Part shown: positions 22,803-36,175 of the stretch, piece by piece
Layout of the letters: every line of letters starts with the position of its first letter
Numbering within the stretch: position 1 is the first letter of the stretch
DNA from: Phallusia fumigata
Lineage: Eukaryota > Chordata > Ascidiacea > Phlebobranchia > Ascidiidae
Direction of reading: 5' to 3'
DNA length: 64,000 nt
Assembly (NCBI GenBank): GCA_008931825.1
Contig: QXVZ01020464.1
Span: forward strand, 35,049-99,048
Notes under the pieces: model-generated
What the model was told of the DNA's origin: nothing
Databases searched by the model: none
What the model saw: the letters and a program-made list of their open reading frames with translations, nothing else
Position numbers and translations under genes: made by a program

Positions 22803-25800
22803 CCATATTTCGAAAACGACAACTGAAACACAAGTTAAAAAGTCGAGTTATCACCAAAGAAGACGATCAAACCACAACAACTGTCCACAATCTCCTTGCC
22901 AGCTTTGAACAACAGCAGTTGGATAATCTAAACCTCGCATTGGATTCAAGAGACGGCAGTTGCACCCCTTGTATAGATTTGCCCCCAAAGCTAGGGGGGA
23001 AAGGGGTAGTGGATTTAGCAATGGCCGTATGTAAAGCATACAGATGGCCAGAACTGCAAAGCGCTTTGTCTGCTAAGAAAATGCCTTTTTGTAAATCATC
23101 AAACACCATATGCCTCAATCCTTTTCATTATACATTGTTTATTGGTAAGTTTTTTAAGTTTTAAAGTTTCCTTTGTCAAAAACAAATGATTTTGTTAAAA
23201 AATATTTTTATTCATTTATAATTTTTTTTTAATGTTAGTGTTTAATATGCCACATTTCTTACAGCAGAAAAACAGTAAACCTTGAACTGAACATTTTTTG
23301 TTGGTAATTTTGGGCATCTGTAAAATGGCAACCAAACCTCATGACATCTATAACTATTTTATGATTTTCTCCAGTTAAACATAGGGGATAAACATTGTGG
23401 CAATCAAAATTTGTTCTGTGACATTCAAAACTGTTTGAGAAAAGATTTAACTGCTAACCGAACTAGTGCAAATACTTTACAGATATTCCCTTTACCTCGC
23501 TCGATTTATTCAACTTCCCCAACGAAGAATGTCAAGGTAAAATTATAAGTTTTATTGCTTCGCTGAAAATTGCAGGGCTTGTGTTTGGTTCAATATGTTA
23601 ATTTAAACTCTCAGCAAGTGCATTCTAAACAACTTGAGAACATTGCCTTGAAATTATGGAATCTAAAGTGTTGTGTCCCTGTAGAGAGAATTTAAAAAAT
23701 CATCACCACAACAAACTCTTTCATACCAAATCAATAAAAAAACATCTACTTCCCACAACCAAAACAAGCAGTCCACCCACTGGAGATAAAATAAACAACA
23801 AGTGGCAGTCTGATGTTGAAGGCAACTCATAATGACCATTCTGTTTTGCAGGTGATGAAAGTATGTGCTCTGAGACAGAGACTGGCTCAATGTGCTTTCA
23901 AGGTAATTATTATCACTGAAATAAACTAAAAAATTGGAAAGTTTTGATACAGTCTGAAATCAATAGTCAATGTTTTCTGTGTAAAAATGTGAGAGAATTG
24001 AAAAAAGACTGATTTGAGGCAGGGCTTTCCAAAATAAGGGCAGGGCTTCCCAAAATAGGGCAATTTTTAGGGGTTACAAGTACATTATTTTTGAAGTGTT
24101 TGTTTTCGTGTGCTACAGTTTTAGAAAATGTATTAAACGTTTTTTTTGAACTGTTTATCACTGACAAATGCAAAGAGTCGCAGAAAACTTAAGCAAATAA
24201 TTTGGGGTCGCAGACTAAAAGTGTGGGAAGCCCTGGTTTTAAGTGCCATGTCTGTGTTTTGCTCAAATAAATCGATCAACATTACAGTATGACACACAGG
24301 CTAACAGCAAAAAACCCTTGATTTACTCCTTGCTAGTAGCAATTTTTAGTTACTGCAAAAGTCATTCTAAAAATAAACTGGTAAATGAGTTGTAATGAAC
24401 AACTTTTATATTTTATGTCAGTGGCAAACATTTGTTTTACGACCTAGTTTTCTTCAACACATAAAAAACCTACTACAATTGAATTGCGAAGGAATTTTCT
24501 TTTGTACATAGTCATGTCATCATTAAATGTTTTGATAGCAATAAAGTCAAGTATTTTTAAGTCATTAAAACTTATGATTTGGCACCCATAACTACAAATT
24601 TTTAACTACAAATTGTAAAAAAATGAGCTGTATTTTATGCATGTATAACATAAGAGAAGTTTTGGTTATGTGGGACATTGCTTGTTATGGTAAAGTATGG
24701 TAAAATAAAAAATGAAACTCAAACCAAATTGCGATGCCAGTTAAAACTTGATTTAACTTTTCTGAATTTAATTTAGTTTTTTTATTTGTCAAAAAATAGC
24801 ACATGCAAATTTGAATAAATTGATTATTAATGCTGTTGCTCATTGAATTGTTGGGTTTTTGTGCATAGTATTAGGAAAGGGCACTTTTAAGGCAAGTAAT
24901 TACTTCTGTATCACCAATATTGCCATATATACATGTCATGAAGGCCGCAAGGTCAATACAGGATGTTTTAACTCCAAAATTAGGAAGCAGTTGTTACAAA
25001 TTGTTCACTGCATAATTACCCTGTAATCCAAGCTACAGCAACTTGAAACACTTTAGGTGTTTACGTTTGTGGTGAACTTCGCTGTGGGAAAATTTGTACA
25101 CCGAATGGTTGAGGCTATTTTTAGCAGGAATGCTCAGAACTAATTGTTGCGGGCTTTTGCAATTGCTGGTTCATGTGTTGATTTTGTATTTTATGGTCTT
25201 TTTTAGTGATGAGATTTCAAGTTTTGCTGGAAAACTGTAAGGCGCATCATTTCAAGCAAACTGATAGCCCTGCTTGTTAACTTTGAGGCAGTCTAGATGC
25301 CTACAGATATATATGTCTTGTTTAACAACGTTTACATTAGTGTACTGTATGTCTTTACTTTGGGTGAAAATTTTTGCAGAACATTTACAACTTGTTAGCT
25401 GCTCATGATGCATGGCAGATGATTGTTATGCTGTTGAATATTTTTTGCGATCTGCATTTAATAGGTCAAACAATCAAAAATGTTTATATTCTTCCTCTTC
25501 CCTAATAAGGCAATATGGGAGTTTAAAATAGCAGCAGGTGTGATAAAAACGTCCCTTGGTGATGTTAAGTCATCATGATAATAAAAAGATCGTCAAAAGG
25601 CGGTTATCAAAGGTTGCATTATTTGTCTATCGTTCCGATGAATTTGTTAATCTTAATGCCACTAATTTAATGTCATTCCGTGTTGCGCGATTATCAGAGA
25701 TTTAACCAAACGTCTGAGAGGTTTATAAGCTTAGCATGAAACGAAACCACGTTGGCGTCGATGAGCGCGGCTTGCCAGTGATTTGCGTTCAGGCGATCCA

Positions 25801-28800
25801 ACATTCCTTTCAAAATTCCTGACTGTTGTTGATGTCGCATGCACGCGGTTGCACACATACAGCGGACTCGGAACGAGCTTTACGCAGCTAACCGTTGCGC
25901 TTGTCAATGGCACAGCGCCGCATGCTTGAAGTGTGTTTCCAAACAAGCTTACACTTGGAGAGCCTCAAGCTCGTTTGGGAACCAACGGCTGCGCCTGTAA
26001 AGAGCCCACGGTTGACTGCACGAAGCTCGGGAGAAAACCAGTTTTCAGCGCACCAAATCAGGCGTGTCCAAGTGGCACCATCAAATTCACACACACAGGA
26101 AAAGCTAAAAATAATCGCTTACACTTTCGACTGGCACCAAGCGTTGCGCCAAGTGGAGGCTTGTTTCGTATTCAATTGGAGACGCCGAGGCTCAATTAAA
26201 ATTCACCATGACCCAATTGGACGCCAAAGCTACAACTGAACTCCACAGATCGACTGGAGATAATAACTACACGCGTTGAACTCCTTGGCGCCTGCGCGAT
26301 GTAAAAACTTGACATTTTGTCATGTTTCGGAGCCGATGCTCCGCTGGATTAGTCCGTCTCGGTGGGTTAATTAAAAGCTCAAACCCAGGCGCCGAACATA
26401 AATGGCTGACGAGACTTTTCAAGCTCCCGGTGGGCGCCATGGATGCTTACGCGTTGTTTTGGTGGCACCGAGCGTTCTGATAGCTGTCTACCGAGGTTCC
26501 TTGATGTAAGCAACAATGAAAGGCGTGTGTCTAATGTTTGTGATGTCATAGGTGATAAACGGACAACCTTTGGCGCTTAAAATGGAGATTGCTTCGTTGT
26601 TGTGTAATTTGTTTGCGGTGCGGGTATAGCATGTGTATGTTTGGGTAAACAAAAGAGAAATAAACGAACGAAATAAATACAAAATGATTTCCAAAAAACG
26701 AACGAAATAATATATAGTGACCGCAAAATTTTCAAAAATTTTTCACAATACATGTTTTTGTATGATTTTATTTCAAACAAGACAGCAAGCCTTGCTGTGT
26801 GTTTTCTGTGTCATCAAAAGTATTGCGCAAAAGGTAATTTGAATTTCAAAACGCACCAAGTGACACTTTTCCTGAAGATCTTATTCATACAAGTTAAAAC
26901 ACACGCAAAACTATCTTCCACAGCAGCGAATGACCAGGCATCTTTATAGCGCATCGGTTTATTTGCGACAAAGAATTCCGGTAAACACGAGGCTCTTCTT
27001 ATTTTCCACATTTGATACGCGAAATAGTTTGCCATCGTTGTGGCGGTGACGTTTTTTGTGTGTTTAGCGTCGGCTTCCTTCGCGATGTCGCAGCGTGTTG
27101 TACCCGGTAAAATGCCTTGCCCTGTGTGCGACATTTGAGCTCCCAGTAAATACTTGTAGCTTGCAAAAAGTTTTGCTTATTTTTAGGTAATATTGCCACA
27201 TTTTTTGTCCCTGCATTTTTAATCGCTTGGAGTCCATCGAACTAACTTCTTTTAGTTTAGCGGTATTAGTTTTGTTTCAATCGTAATACTATTTTTGTAC
27301 ATGTTAAAGCTTTAGGTTTTTACATGCTTACAGCCTTACAGTTTCTTGGTTTTTTCCATTCAAGAATTCGTATACAATTTGCTTTAATTTGAAATATTCT
27401 GTGTTGGCTTTGTTTTATTATTGGTTCGAGTGTAGCTGTACAGAATACTCCGACTTGCGACAACGCAGAGGTCAAAATCACGTTTTTTTATGAGTAACCA
27501 GCGAGCAATTTTTCCGCGAAACAAAACACGTTCCCTATGAACAAGGTTTATGATTTGTTATATTTTTTACTAGTTTTTTAGTTTTCTCTTTACTTGACAA
27601 CCGAACCGAATGCCAGCGTTTGAGTTCAGCTTGTTCGAGGAAAGGTGCTAGGGCGTGTATGTTTAATGCAAATTAATAATTTAGACTAATGCAAGTGGAT
27701 CGAAACACAATCGAAAAACCGTGAAATTGTAATCGAAAATCGTTACTTTTTCGCATGTCAGCACACTACACGGCCAAAATAAATAAACAAACGGTAATAA
27801 ACGGTTTTACATCGACCAAAAAGCAACAAAAAATCATTATTTCTCCCAAACCCTCAGGTCGACCCTTCGCTGAATTCCGACCTTATTAATTATGCACAGC
27901 GTGTACGAATTTTGACCTTAACTTGGCGGCTCAACGGTGCGTCCTCGCTGATAATTAACGCTAAATGTGTGGTATGTTGGCTGTCGGCGCCGATATTGGT
28001 AATTGTGGTCGGCGAAACCGATTTATGCACAGACATTGTGGCGTGTTAACACGAACAGTGTCATGTTTTTGAAAGGTTGGGTTTTATGCGGGTTTACGAA
28101 CGAGCTTTGGGCAGTCAGTTATGGCTCTAAACTGTGAAACAGTGTTTACATTTTAAACGCCCAAACGTGGTTATGTTTTATGTGGCAAATAAGTTTTACT
28201 TAATAGGTATTGAAGGTTACCTTGAAACTCTTGACCATTTATGATGGTTCTGAAATGCGTAAATGTATAGCAGTATATTAACGTAGTGTCTGAAAGGTTC
28301 TTGAATTGTATGTAATTCCGGTTTTTGTTTGTTAACATACGCATTTACGTGAAGCATCGAGGTCTTTACAAATGCGCGTTCGGTCGAACTCTAATTATAG
28401 GCTTGATATTACATTTGTGCCCAATCTTATTTCGATGAACATTTTTGTGTAAAATTAGTCTCTCAACTTTAACAAGTTAAGATACTATTTTGGTTTAAAT
28501 CTTTTTTGGTAAAATTCGCGTTTAATTTTAAAGGTAGTAGCATTTACACCGTTAACACACCAACCACAGTTCCACGCTAAATACCAGTGCCCCCGCATTT
28601 GCGAATTTTAGAAGCCAAGCCCGCTTTAATGCCGTCGGTGGGCAGCGAGTTTTCTTAGCAAATCTCCTCACCGCGGCAAGCAACGCACACGGAAAGGAGC
28701 CGGCCAAAAAGCGGAGCTGCGTGAAGCCTAGAAAGCTTATTTCAGCCAAATATGTTTGTTTTAAAACGCCCGGCTACGACCATGCTGTTCTTTCTTGCGT

Positions 28801-30994
28801 GACTATCTTCCCTGGCCGTGGCTCTTACCGCATCGCTTTTCACTCCCTCGCGTGCTCAGGTAACCGCTCGTGGTTTGCGGAGCGTGACGGCCAGTCTCTT
28901 TGCTTGGCGGAGTTGTTTTTTTGTTTGAACGGCGCGGCGGAGAGACACAAAAGTGCGTCCCGTGTGACGAAATAATGCGCCTGTGTTTGACAACAAGGGA
29001 AACAGAATGGTTGGCATTCTTCTTTTGTGGGGCGAATAGACGGGCGATGGCGAAGCGAGACACAAGAGCTTGTCGCGTGTTTTAATGGAAAACCCGCAAG
29101 GCCAAATTTCAATTTTGTTGGAAGAACACCCTTATATTGTGACTTGGTAATTTTTATTTCCTGTTTGTGTAAACGGCCTATGGAGGGTTTGTTTTTTGGG
29201 GATGTGAACAATTGAATGCGGCAAAAACGCATGACACAAACATTTAAGTACACGAAAAGGTCTTAGTCTTTCACATAACAAACGTATTACGAGAAAGGGT
29301 TGGACTGTGCAACAAAAATGAGTGACAGTTTTTTAACTTCTACAATACGTTAATGATTTCCCGCATTTCACTTAAACGTACAAGTTACAAGCCAGAGTAA
29401 AAACCAACATTTAATTGGCCGCCCCCAGCCTAATTACAACGTCCGTTTTTATTTCTTCAAATATAAACCACTTGATTGTTGTCACCTTTGGACCTCAGGT
29501 GAGTGACGTCCACATGACGGTATTGTCAGTTCCGTTGACCCAAAAGTTGACAGCAACTTTGGCCCTGGTCTCGCAATTTACTACTTGAGAAACTTCTTCT
29601 GTTTTTGCTGAGTAACAGAGTATGTTTGTTAAGTTGTCGCGATACAGGTAGATGGTTTGCAGATGCCGTGTTTGTAAAAGGACGAAGTTTTCCGCTGAGT
29701 CATTGTGTAGAACGCATGAAACGGGTCCTTAACAAGACCACATAAAAATGATACTTGGGCAATTTCCGACAATTGCCAAATGCTGTTTTGAGAGCGGTCT
29801 ATCCAACCAATGTGCACTGAGGTTTTGGTTGATAAAGCTTGTTTACAAACCTGATTAAGGCAAAGGGCGTTTATGGAAACTAAAACTTGCGCATAGGCTG
29901 TGATTTGCTTACAGGAAACTTTGACAATCAACCTGATAGAATAGGAATCCTTGGAGAAGTTGAGAATATCTTAGATGATTCAAAGTAGATTTCGTGCGAT
30001 ACAAAACACCAGAGTATAGATCCATAGTCCGATAACACACCACATCGGTGGTTTGAATGCGTTTCCCATGAGTCATAGTATACCAGTATACATGTTACAC
30101 GTTGTCCAAACAGGTGTATAGTTGGTCATTTAATAACTTAATTGAAAATTGTGAAAATAATCGTGCTTTACCGCAAAAAGGCACAATGACATGGTCTTGT
30201 GAGGAATGAGAATGTTTGAAATCGCCATTGTATGGGAAATGCCATTAGGCTTCCTGTTTAAAGAAAATTTTGAGATTTCTTATGACGGAGGTATTCGATC
30301 CACCAACCTTACAAAAAACAAACAGTGCAGATCGCACTTCCTTTGTTACAGAGTTTTTGGTGACAATACAAGCGTAAATCACATTGACTTTTAGCTGATT
30401 ACTAAACGTCACATTTTTTGAATTGCAGAAGAAATCATCCCGTCCCCACGTTCGCCCTATCCCGTAATGACGCGCAGTCGTTCCAAGCACTGGTGTTCCC
30501 TGGCTTACTGGGAACGGCGGAACCGTGTCAGTCGACTTTTCCCTGTCAATCATTTCTACGTGAATATATTCGACCGCTTGCCAAAAGGCGAGGGCTTCTG
30601 CCTCTCGGCCGTTTCGCAAAGCAACAGCGAATCCAGTAAAGTGCGAAAATGCATCGGAACTGGAATCACGCTCGCACTCGATGAAACCAACGACGATGTT
30701 TGGTTGTACAACCGAAGCGAATACGCGGTTTTCGTTCATTCGCCCATACTGGAACCCTTGGACACGCGCACGCCTCTCGTGCATAAACTTCATCCGGAGC
30801 ATTGCGCCAAGGTGTATAACATCGAGTTCGCGACACGCGTTAAGCGACAACGGGCAAGCGACACGCGACGTCGCGGCCGTTACGACGGTTGCTCGATCCG
30901 CATCAGTTTCGTTAAAGGTTGGGGTGGCGAATCCTACCGTCGACAGTGCATCACCACGTGTGAATGTTGGCTTGAAGTGCTGTTCAACACGTAG
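22796..30994 (+). CDS. Inhibitory SMAD (Smad6/7 type)
   Basis: Four coding exons, 22796-23144, 23483-23536, 23852-23902 and 30429-30994, join in phase 1 throughout and give 339 residues ending in TAG. I-SMADs block TGF-beta/BMP signalling at receptors and R-SMADs. The start MLTIFRKRQLKHKL resembles the vertebrate Smad7 start MFRTKR. The MH1 domain (about 30-113) keeps all four zinc ligands (C59, C99, C106, H111) and RWPEL, but the DNA-binding hairpin is reduced to KLGGKG. The linker (114-170) is short and has no PPxY motif; the nearest word is SPRSPYPVM. The MH2 domain (172-339) shows HWCSLAYWE, DVWLYNRSEYAVFVHSP and SFVKGWGGESYRRQ. It ends CWLEVLFNT without the SSxS phospho-tail, which defines the inhibitory class. 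The MH2 exon is GC-richer than its surroundings. An extra small exon inside the 6.5-kb intron 3 cannot be excluded. Confidence 0.93.
23903..30428 (+). other. SMAD intron 3 (6.5 kb), possible enhancers
   Basis: This is by far the longest intron in the window. Two stretches, about 25,730-26,480 and 28,550-29,070, are clearly GC-richer than the rest and carry non-repetitive sequence. The first has several CAAGTG/CACTTG words (for example CCAAGTGG at about 26,069 and 26,149). Frames there lack recognisable motifs. They look more like regulatory DNA than exons, but that is inference. Confidence 0.35.
24041..24235. mobile_element. hAT-like MITE in SMAD intron 3
   Basis: The left end CAGGGCTTCCCAAAATAGGG and right end GTGTGGGAAGCCCTG form inverted repeats of a common hAT type. 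The left end is preceded by a near-copy (CAGGGCTTTCCAAAATAAGGG at 24,020), so the end is duplicated. The flanks give no convincing 8-bp duplication. Confidence 0.5.
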
Positions 30995-33900
30995 CTACGA
31001 CGTAACGTCGATATGACGTCACACACTTTTTGTTTTTCTTTTCGCAACGACGTATAGTTTCGCTGTTACGCTTTAAGCGTGTTTTTTCGTCGCACGTGTT
31101 CGTAAACGATTCGGTTAGTTGTTGTTGTTTCGTTGAATTTTTTTTGTGCAAAACGTGTGCGTGGAAACTTGCCATCTGTCAATTGTAGTTTGGCAATGCC
31201 ATTATCGGAACTTTCAAGGACTGGTGTTTCGCAATTAGCCTGATTATAAACTCAAACGTGGGTCGGTAAACGTTAAAAGCTGTTTCGTAAAGTGTTTACA
31301 TTGACGTTTAAGAAGGATTTTCTCAAATTTTTGAAGATTTCCACCAAAAATCGTGACCATTGACTGCACGAAGCTCGTCGAAAACCACATTCAGGTCATG
31401 TAAACAGTCCTTCAATAAAACTACTTCAACTAAATCAAGTTTGCAATGGTTTTGACTTTTACCGCCTCACGCCCACTTTTCCAAACGCTACCGCACCATA
31501 GTGTATGTTTAACTTATTGTACAACACCAAGTTGAATCAAACATATTTTCCGTTTGGTTTACTTTATTTGTGGATGTTTACCCAGATAGTTTGGTTTATG
31601 GCGCGATTTTTTTACAGTTCCTTTCATATTGAAACGAAGCATTTTTTCATCTAAACTTCCTCTTATGTTTCTGTTTTTTCTTCATGTGTTGCCAGCAGAG
31701 TTGCGATTAAAATATACAGACAACTAAATAGAACATTTCGTGGCATGTTTTGGAAATTCCCACATTTGTCAAGGGTGATGTAGCCAGCCGAAAATTTGTA
31801 GGCGGACATTTTACGGCACTGAGCCCTAGTGAAAAGAAAGAAGATGCGAAATATTTTAGTGCGAAAGTTTCCATTTAATTTATGATTTCCTTTGTCATTA
31901 TGTTTTACATAACATCGAGGTGGAGGCAATAAAAGAAAACTTTTTTTCCACCAGAGCAAACTAAATTATTTTTTGGTTCCTGTTGCCGTTTTACAAGACA
32001 GAGACAGTTGTAAAATTCAACAGTGCACTATAAAAGGGTTGGTAAAATAACTCGTCAGGTTTATGACCATTTTTATTGCAGTTGACTTGAGCTCAATGGG
32101 GGCGGTGGTGAATAAAGTGGGTTTTCAAAAAATTCGAAATTTCATTTGTTCAATTCAAATCAAACAAATGAGCTTTCTGAAAAGTTCGAGCTCTTATGAG
32201 GAAGGTTTGGAGACTTTTACCAATTTTGATTTAGCTGTTTCGAATGCAAACAAACAAAAATACAACTACAGTACCGCACAGAAGCCGACATTACAAACAT
32301 AATGTTTGACGGCCTCATGCCTCAAAGTGCAAAAAAATTAGGAACAAACAGTCCTAATACGGCATGTAATATCAAAGATAAAATAATAAGTTATCAGAAA
32401 ATTTGAGTACATTAAAGCAACCGTTTTTAAAAGTTTAGCAAGGTTTTTGTAATCGTAAATAATTGTCCATCGGTAACACAGGTCGCACAAAACAGGGCGG
32501 CAACAAAACCGCCTGAAAATGCGAATAATTTAGACATTAGCCAACGTCTTCGACAAATTGAGCTGTTTTTACCGTGGAGGGATTAACACAAACTGCTGAG
32601 GCTTACACGGAAGATTACCGAGTCAAATAAAGTGTAAGACAGAGCGCGGTCGCACACCGGACAGATTTTAATGATTGAGATGCCTGGTTTAAAATGCTTT
32701 GGTCTCTCCGCGTGTCGCCGAAAGGATTATAAGCTGGTATACGATCGAATGGCATTTACTGGGTAAAAATTGTTTAAGTAGAGTTGTTATTTTCGTCAGT
32801 TCACGAACCCTGTGGCCTTTTCTGTATATTTTACTTGGGGCCATGAACCTGTGTTTGGCCAACTTATTTTACTAGCGATAAATTGGCATTATTTTTAAAG
32901 TGTATTTCGGTTGTGCATGGAACAAAGTTGGTAAAAACATAGAAACCTAAAACGAACAAAATTATGTGTTTTATTAGGTGAAATCCAGACTTTTTTCAAA
33001 CATTAAAATTTAAGGATCATTGCTTTAAATCCCCCCAAAATGCCTTCAATTTAAGATGACTCCATATAATGTTCACCGCCTCATTCGGACCAGCAAAAGG
33101 TCAAAAACCATCAACATGATTAAATTGCGCATACAAACCAAGTCATGAAAATGGCGGATAATACAGCAAGAATTTTAACAATTACTTAATGTTTTAGCTT
33201 AGGTATTAGGCCAGGTTTCCACTTTTGAATCTACTTAAACCACTTCCTACAAGTGAAACCAAACGGCGTCAGTCTCAATGGTTTGCCATCACCGGACAAT
33301 CACGTACCGCTCATGGCGTCTTTGGAACTGGCGCCACAATCGATAGTTTCAAGAGAAACTGTTGTTTTGTGGAAACTCATTGTGTTGTTCTGCACGATGG
33401 TATGATTTTTACGTTTTGTCAAAAACTCGAAGTGCACCAATCTTGCCGAAAAGGTGCGTCAAAATGTGCATTCGATGTTAATAAACATGTAAATATTGCA
33501 ACAAAACCGGGGGTACACCGGTTCATGTCTGACCACAAGACATCGCAAACGTTACTTCGGGTCAAATTGTGACCGCAAGACAACAATGTAATTAATGATT
33601 GCAAGCGTGAGATGATTAGTGGCGACATTAGGCGCGGCGAAACGTCGAGACGAAATTTAAACATTCAGCGATTAAGTGAGGATTGGCACCAAATCAGAGT
33701 CCCGGTGGCTCCAATATTTTGCCAAACGGCGCAGTTCGGTGCCAGAAACTTTCGCGTTTTTTTGATGCATTTAAAGGACAAAAGAATTTGATGTTATAGT
33801 GCAAGCGGCGTGATGCAAAGCTTGCAAAAGTCCACAACTAAAACACGTCTCATGCATGTGAAGGCGTTATCAAAAAAGTAGTTGAAAAAAAAATTTGAAA

Positions 33901-35292
33901 AAATCAACCTTGCTAAAAAACATGTCAGAATTTTTTCCAATTTTGACGAAGCATATTTTTGCAAGCAGGTGATTCGGAGTCAAGCTGTATAGCTACAAGA
34001 TGCCTATGATTAAATGCAAATCAACTGAAACACGATGCAAAGCTTCAAATAAGTTATAAAATAACACAAAATGTGAATAAGGTGTGCCAAATAAAACCCA
34101 TGGTATACAGACTAAAACTGTGGAAATTAATTGACATGTTGAAATCAAGTAAAACTAAGTCCCGGTTTATAATAAATTAAAATTGACTTGCAACATGCAT
34201 TTTAAAAACATTAGTTATTTTTTTATTATCCTCGGTTGAAAAAAACAACGCCTGAATACGTTATGTTAATAAATCTGCTTTCGAGGTGCCGGCTTGCCAC
34301 AATTTCGTATAATCACTATATTTAGGCCATTTTTTTAAAAGTTGGTGGCCATATTTTGATTTAACAATGCGGGTCAAAGAAAAAACTTAACAAGCAGAAG
34401 ACGGTTACATAACACCCGGTCATCTTGGCATGCTGGTGTTTAAATTTTACCGAAAGGCAGTCGCGTGCAAGCTGCATTTGACTCGGATAAACATAGGAAG
34501 CCGCCAACCTGACCTTAAATCCTCTCTCGAGCGTTATTAAACTTTACATGACGCAACAATTGGCATTACGGCGTCACAGAAGCGGCGGCGCTCGGTCGGT
34601 TATGACGTCACAATGCAAGAGAAGACAAGAACACTGTCTCTGTCTGGCTTCAGGTTCTGGCTCCAACATTGGATCAATCGACAGCTCAATTTAACACAAG
34701 ATTGTCTGAGGTTGTAAATGTGGTTGTCTGCAACATTGAGTTTGTGCTCAGTTGCAAAAAATTTGCTCCGTGATACGTAACAACTTCCGTAAAATAATTT
34801 TGTTTTAAGTCGTTGTATCCTTAAACGGCGTCTGCGGCACATATTTAGGGGTGCAAAATTTAGAGTTAAGATCTAAGGTTCGAATCCCAAAGTATTTGAG
34901 TTTAAGAATGGGCGTGATTTCATCAGGTAATAGTATCGAAAAAACCTCCCCTCGGTATAGTCGAAGACTATGTTTTTTTTAAACATGAAAAAACTGTTTT
35001 GAAACATGTAGGCTAATGAAGGACAAAAAATTAGCGATAATGGGCAGAAAAACAAAAAATGTCGCATTTCAGAATTCCTTTCAGACAAATTTTTTTAGTT
35101 GTAATTTAACGCACTTACACAAAAAATTGGCCGAGCTTAAAAATAAGAGTTTGACTGTCTGCAACATGTTGGCTGTGGCGTGGCAAATGTCTGCTAAACC
35201 AAAAGTTCGTGTTCACACATCAAATAAACACATTTTCAATTATGTCATCTTGACGTGTTGTGTCCAATACCGTCGCTAGGGCTAGAAAAATG
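30995..35292. other. Intergenic, no gene seen
   Basis: AT-rich sequence downstream of the SMAD gene. Open frames at 32.1, 33.2 and 33.4 kb carry no family motif. CRE words TGACGTCA occur just after the SMAD stop (near 31,014) and near 34,605. Confidence 0.4.
31413..31418 (+). terminator. Candidate poly(A) signal of the SMAD gene
   Basis: This is the first plus-strand AATAAA seen after the SMAD stop, which would give a 3' UTR of about 440 bases. Confidence 0.4.
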
Positions 35293-35392
35293 CTAATAGG
35301 CAGGGGTGTAGTGCTACTGGGGCGTTTGTAGGGTAGAGAAAGTGTAGTATGCTTCGGTGCTATAAAATGGTCACCACACCCCTGCTAATAAG
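35293..35392. mobile_element. 84-bp hAT-like MITE with target duplication
   Basis: The element proper is 35301-35384. The termini CAGGGGTGTAGTG and CACCACACCCCTG are inverted repeats matching at 12 of 13 positions. The flanks CTAATAGG and CTAATAAG are an 8-bp target duplication with one difference. Confidence 0.7.
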
Positions 35393-36154
35393 GGGTATAG
35401 AAAAAAGAAATGTTTACGCGGCATGACATCTTTTTAATGTTGTAGGATTGAAAAAAATAAGATTTAAAAGCATGCAACTGCGACATACTAGAATACCCTA
35501 ACAATTACATCTGTTTAGCTACAGGTCCATGAAAATCGCTTACCTTCCGGAGTGGCTGTACCCAAATCTGCTTACAAATACGTTCTGTAATCTCGTGCTA
35601 TGGTTACAGATTCGGTGGAATTGAACTGTGAAGATTAAAAGAGTTGGCCAATCGGGTAATTTCCAGTAGCACTATCCTCATAGATTTGTTGTTTACGTGC
35701 AGTAAATGTAAACAATAACAAACGGATTCTGGACATCGTATTGCTAGACATTATCGATCGGAACATCCTTAAGTTACGATTGCAAGAACAGCTTTGTAAT
35801 ATACTATACGACCAAGATAATGCAAATCTTTGATATCAAAACCATAATAAAACAATTTCATGAGCAGATACTACAGAAGGGCACAGTTTAGATTTTAGGG
35901 AATAATAGCATCATGTTCGGTGCTGTAATAACATAGCTTAAGTCCAGTGATTTAGCAAACTAAAAATCAAGGACATATTTTCTTGAACGTTGATTTTTGA
36001 AAGACCAAGCTCTTGCTTTGATAAACGGAAATCTAAAGTGTTAGACCATCAAGGAGTTTTAAACACGCAGATTATCCATCACAATACCACGCTGCTAATG
36101 TTTACCTTCCCTACAGATTAGCCATGCAACAACAAATTCGCCCACGAAGTCTAG

Positions 36155-36175
36155 GTGTGTGACGTCACACACGTG
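36155..36175. promoter_or_regulatory. 18-bp palindrome centred on a CRE, with adjoining E-box
   Basis: GTGTGTGACGTCACACAC (36155-36172) is a perfect palindrome around the CREB/ATF site TGACGTCA. It is followed immediately by CACGTG (36170-36175). No gene start can be tied to it, so it may be a distal element or chance. Confidence 0.35.

Noticed and set aside
28840-29253. 137-codon minus-strand frame in the SMAD intron
   Set aside because: No recognisable domain and overlapping frames on both strands; more likely GC-rich non-coding DNA.
30245-30850. 201-codon minus-strand frame
   Set aside because: Antisense to the MH2 exon; no motifs, explained by the base composition of the real exon.
33225-33572. 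115-codon plus-strand frame
   Set aside because: No motif, no supporting splice or poly(A) context; similar lengths occur by chance elsewhere in the window.
34876-34886. GGTTCGAATCC as a tRNA B-box
   Set aside because: No A-box or cloverleaf could be found upstream.
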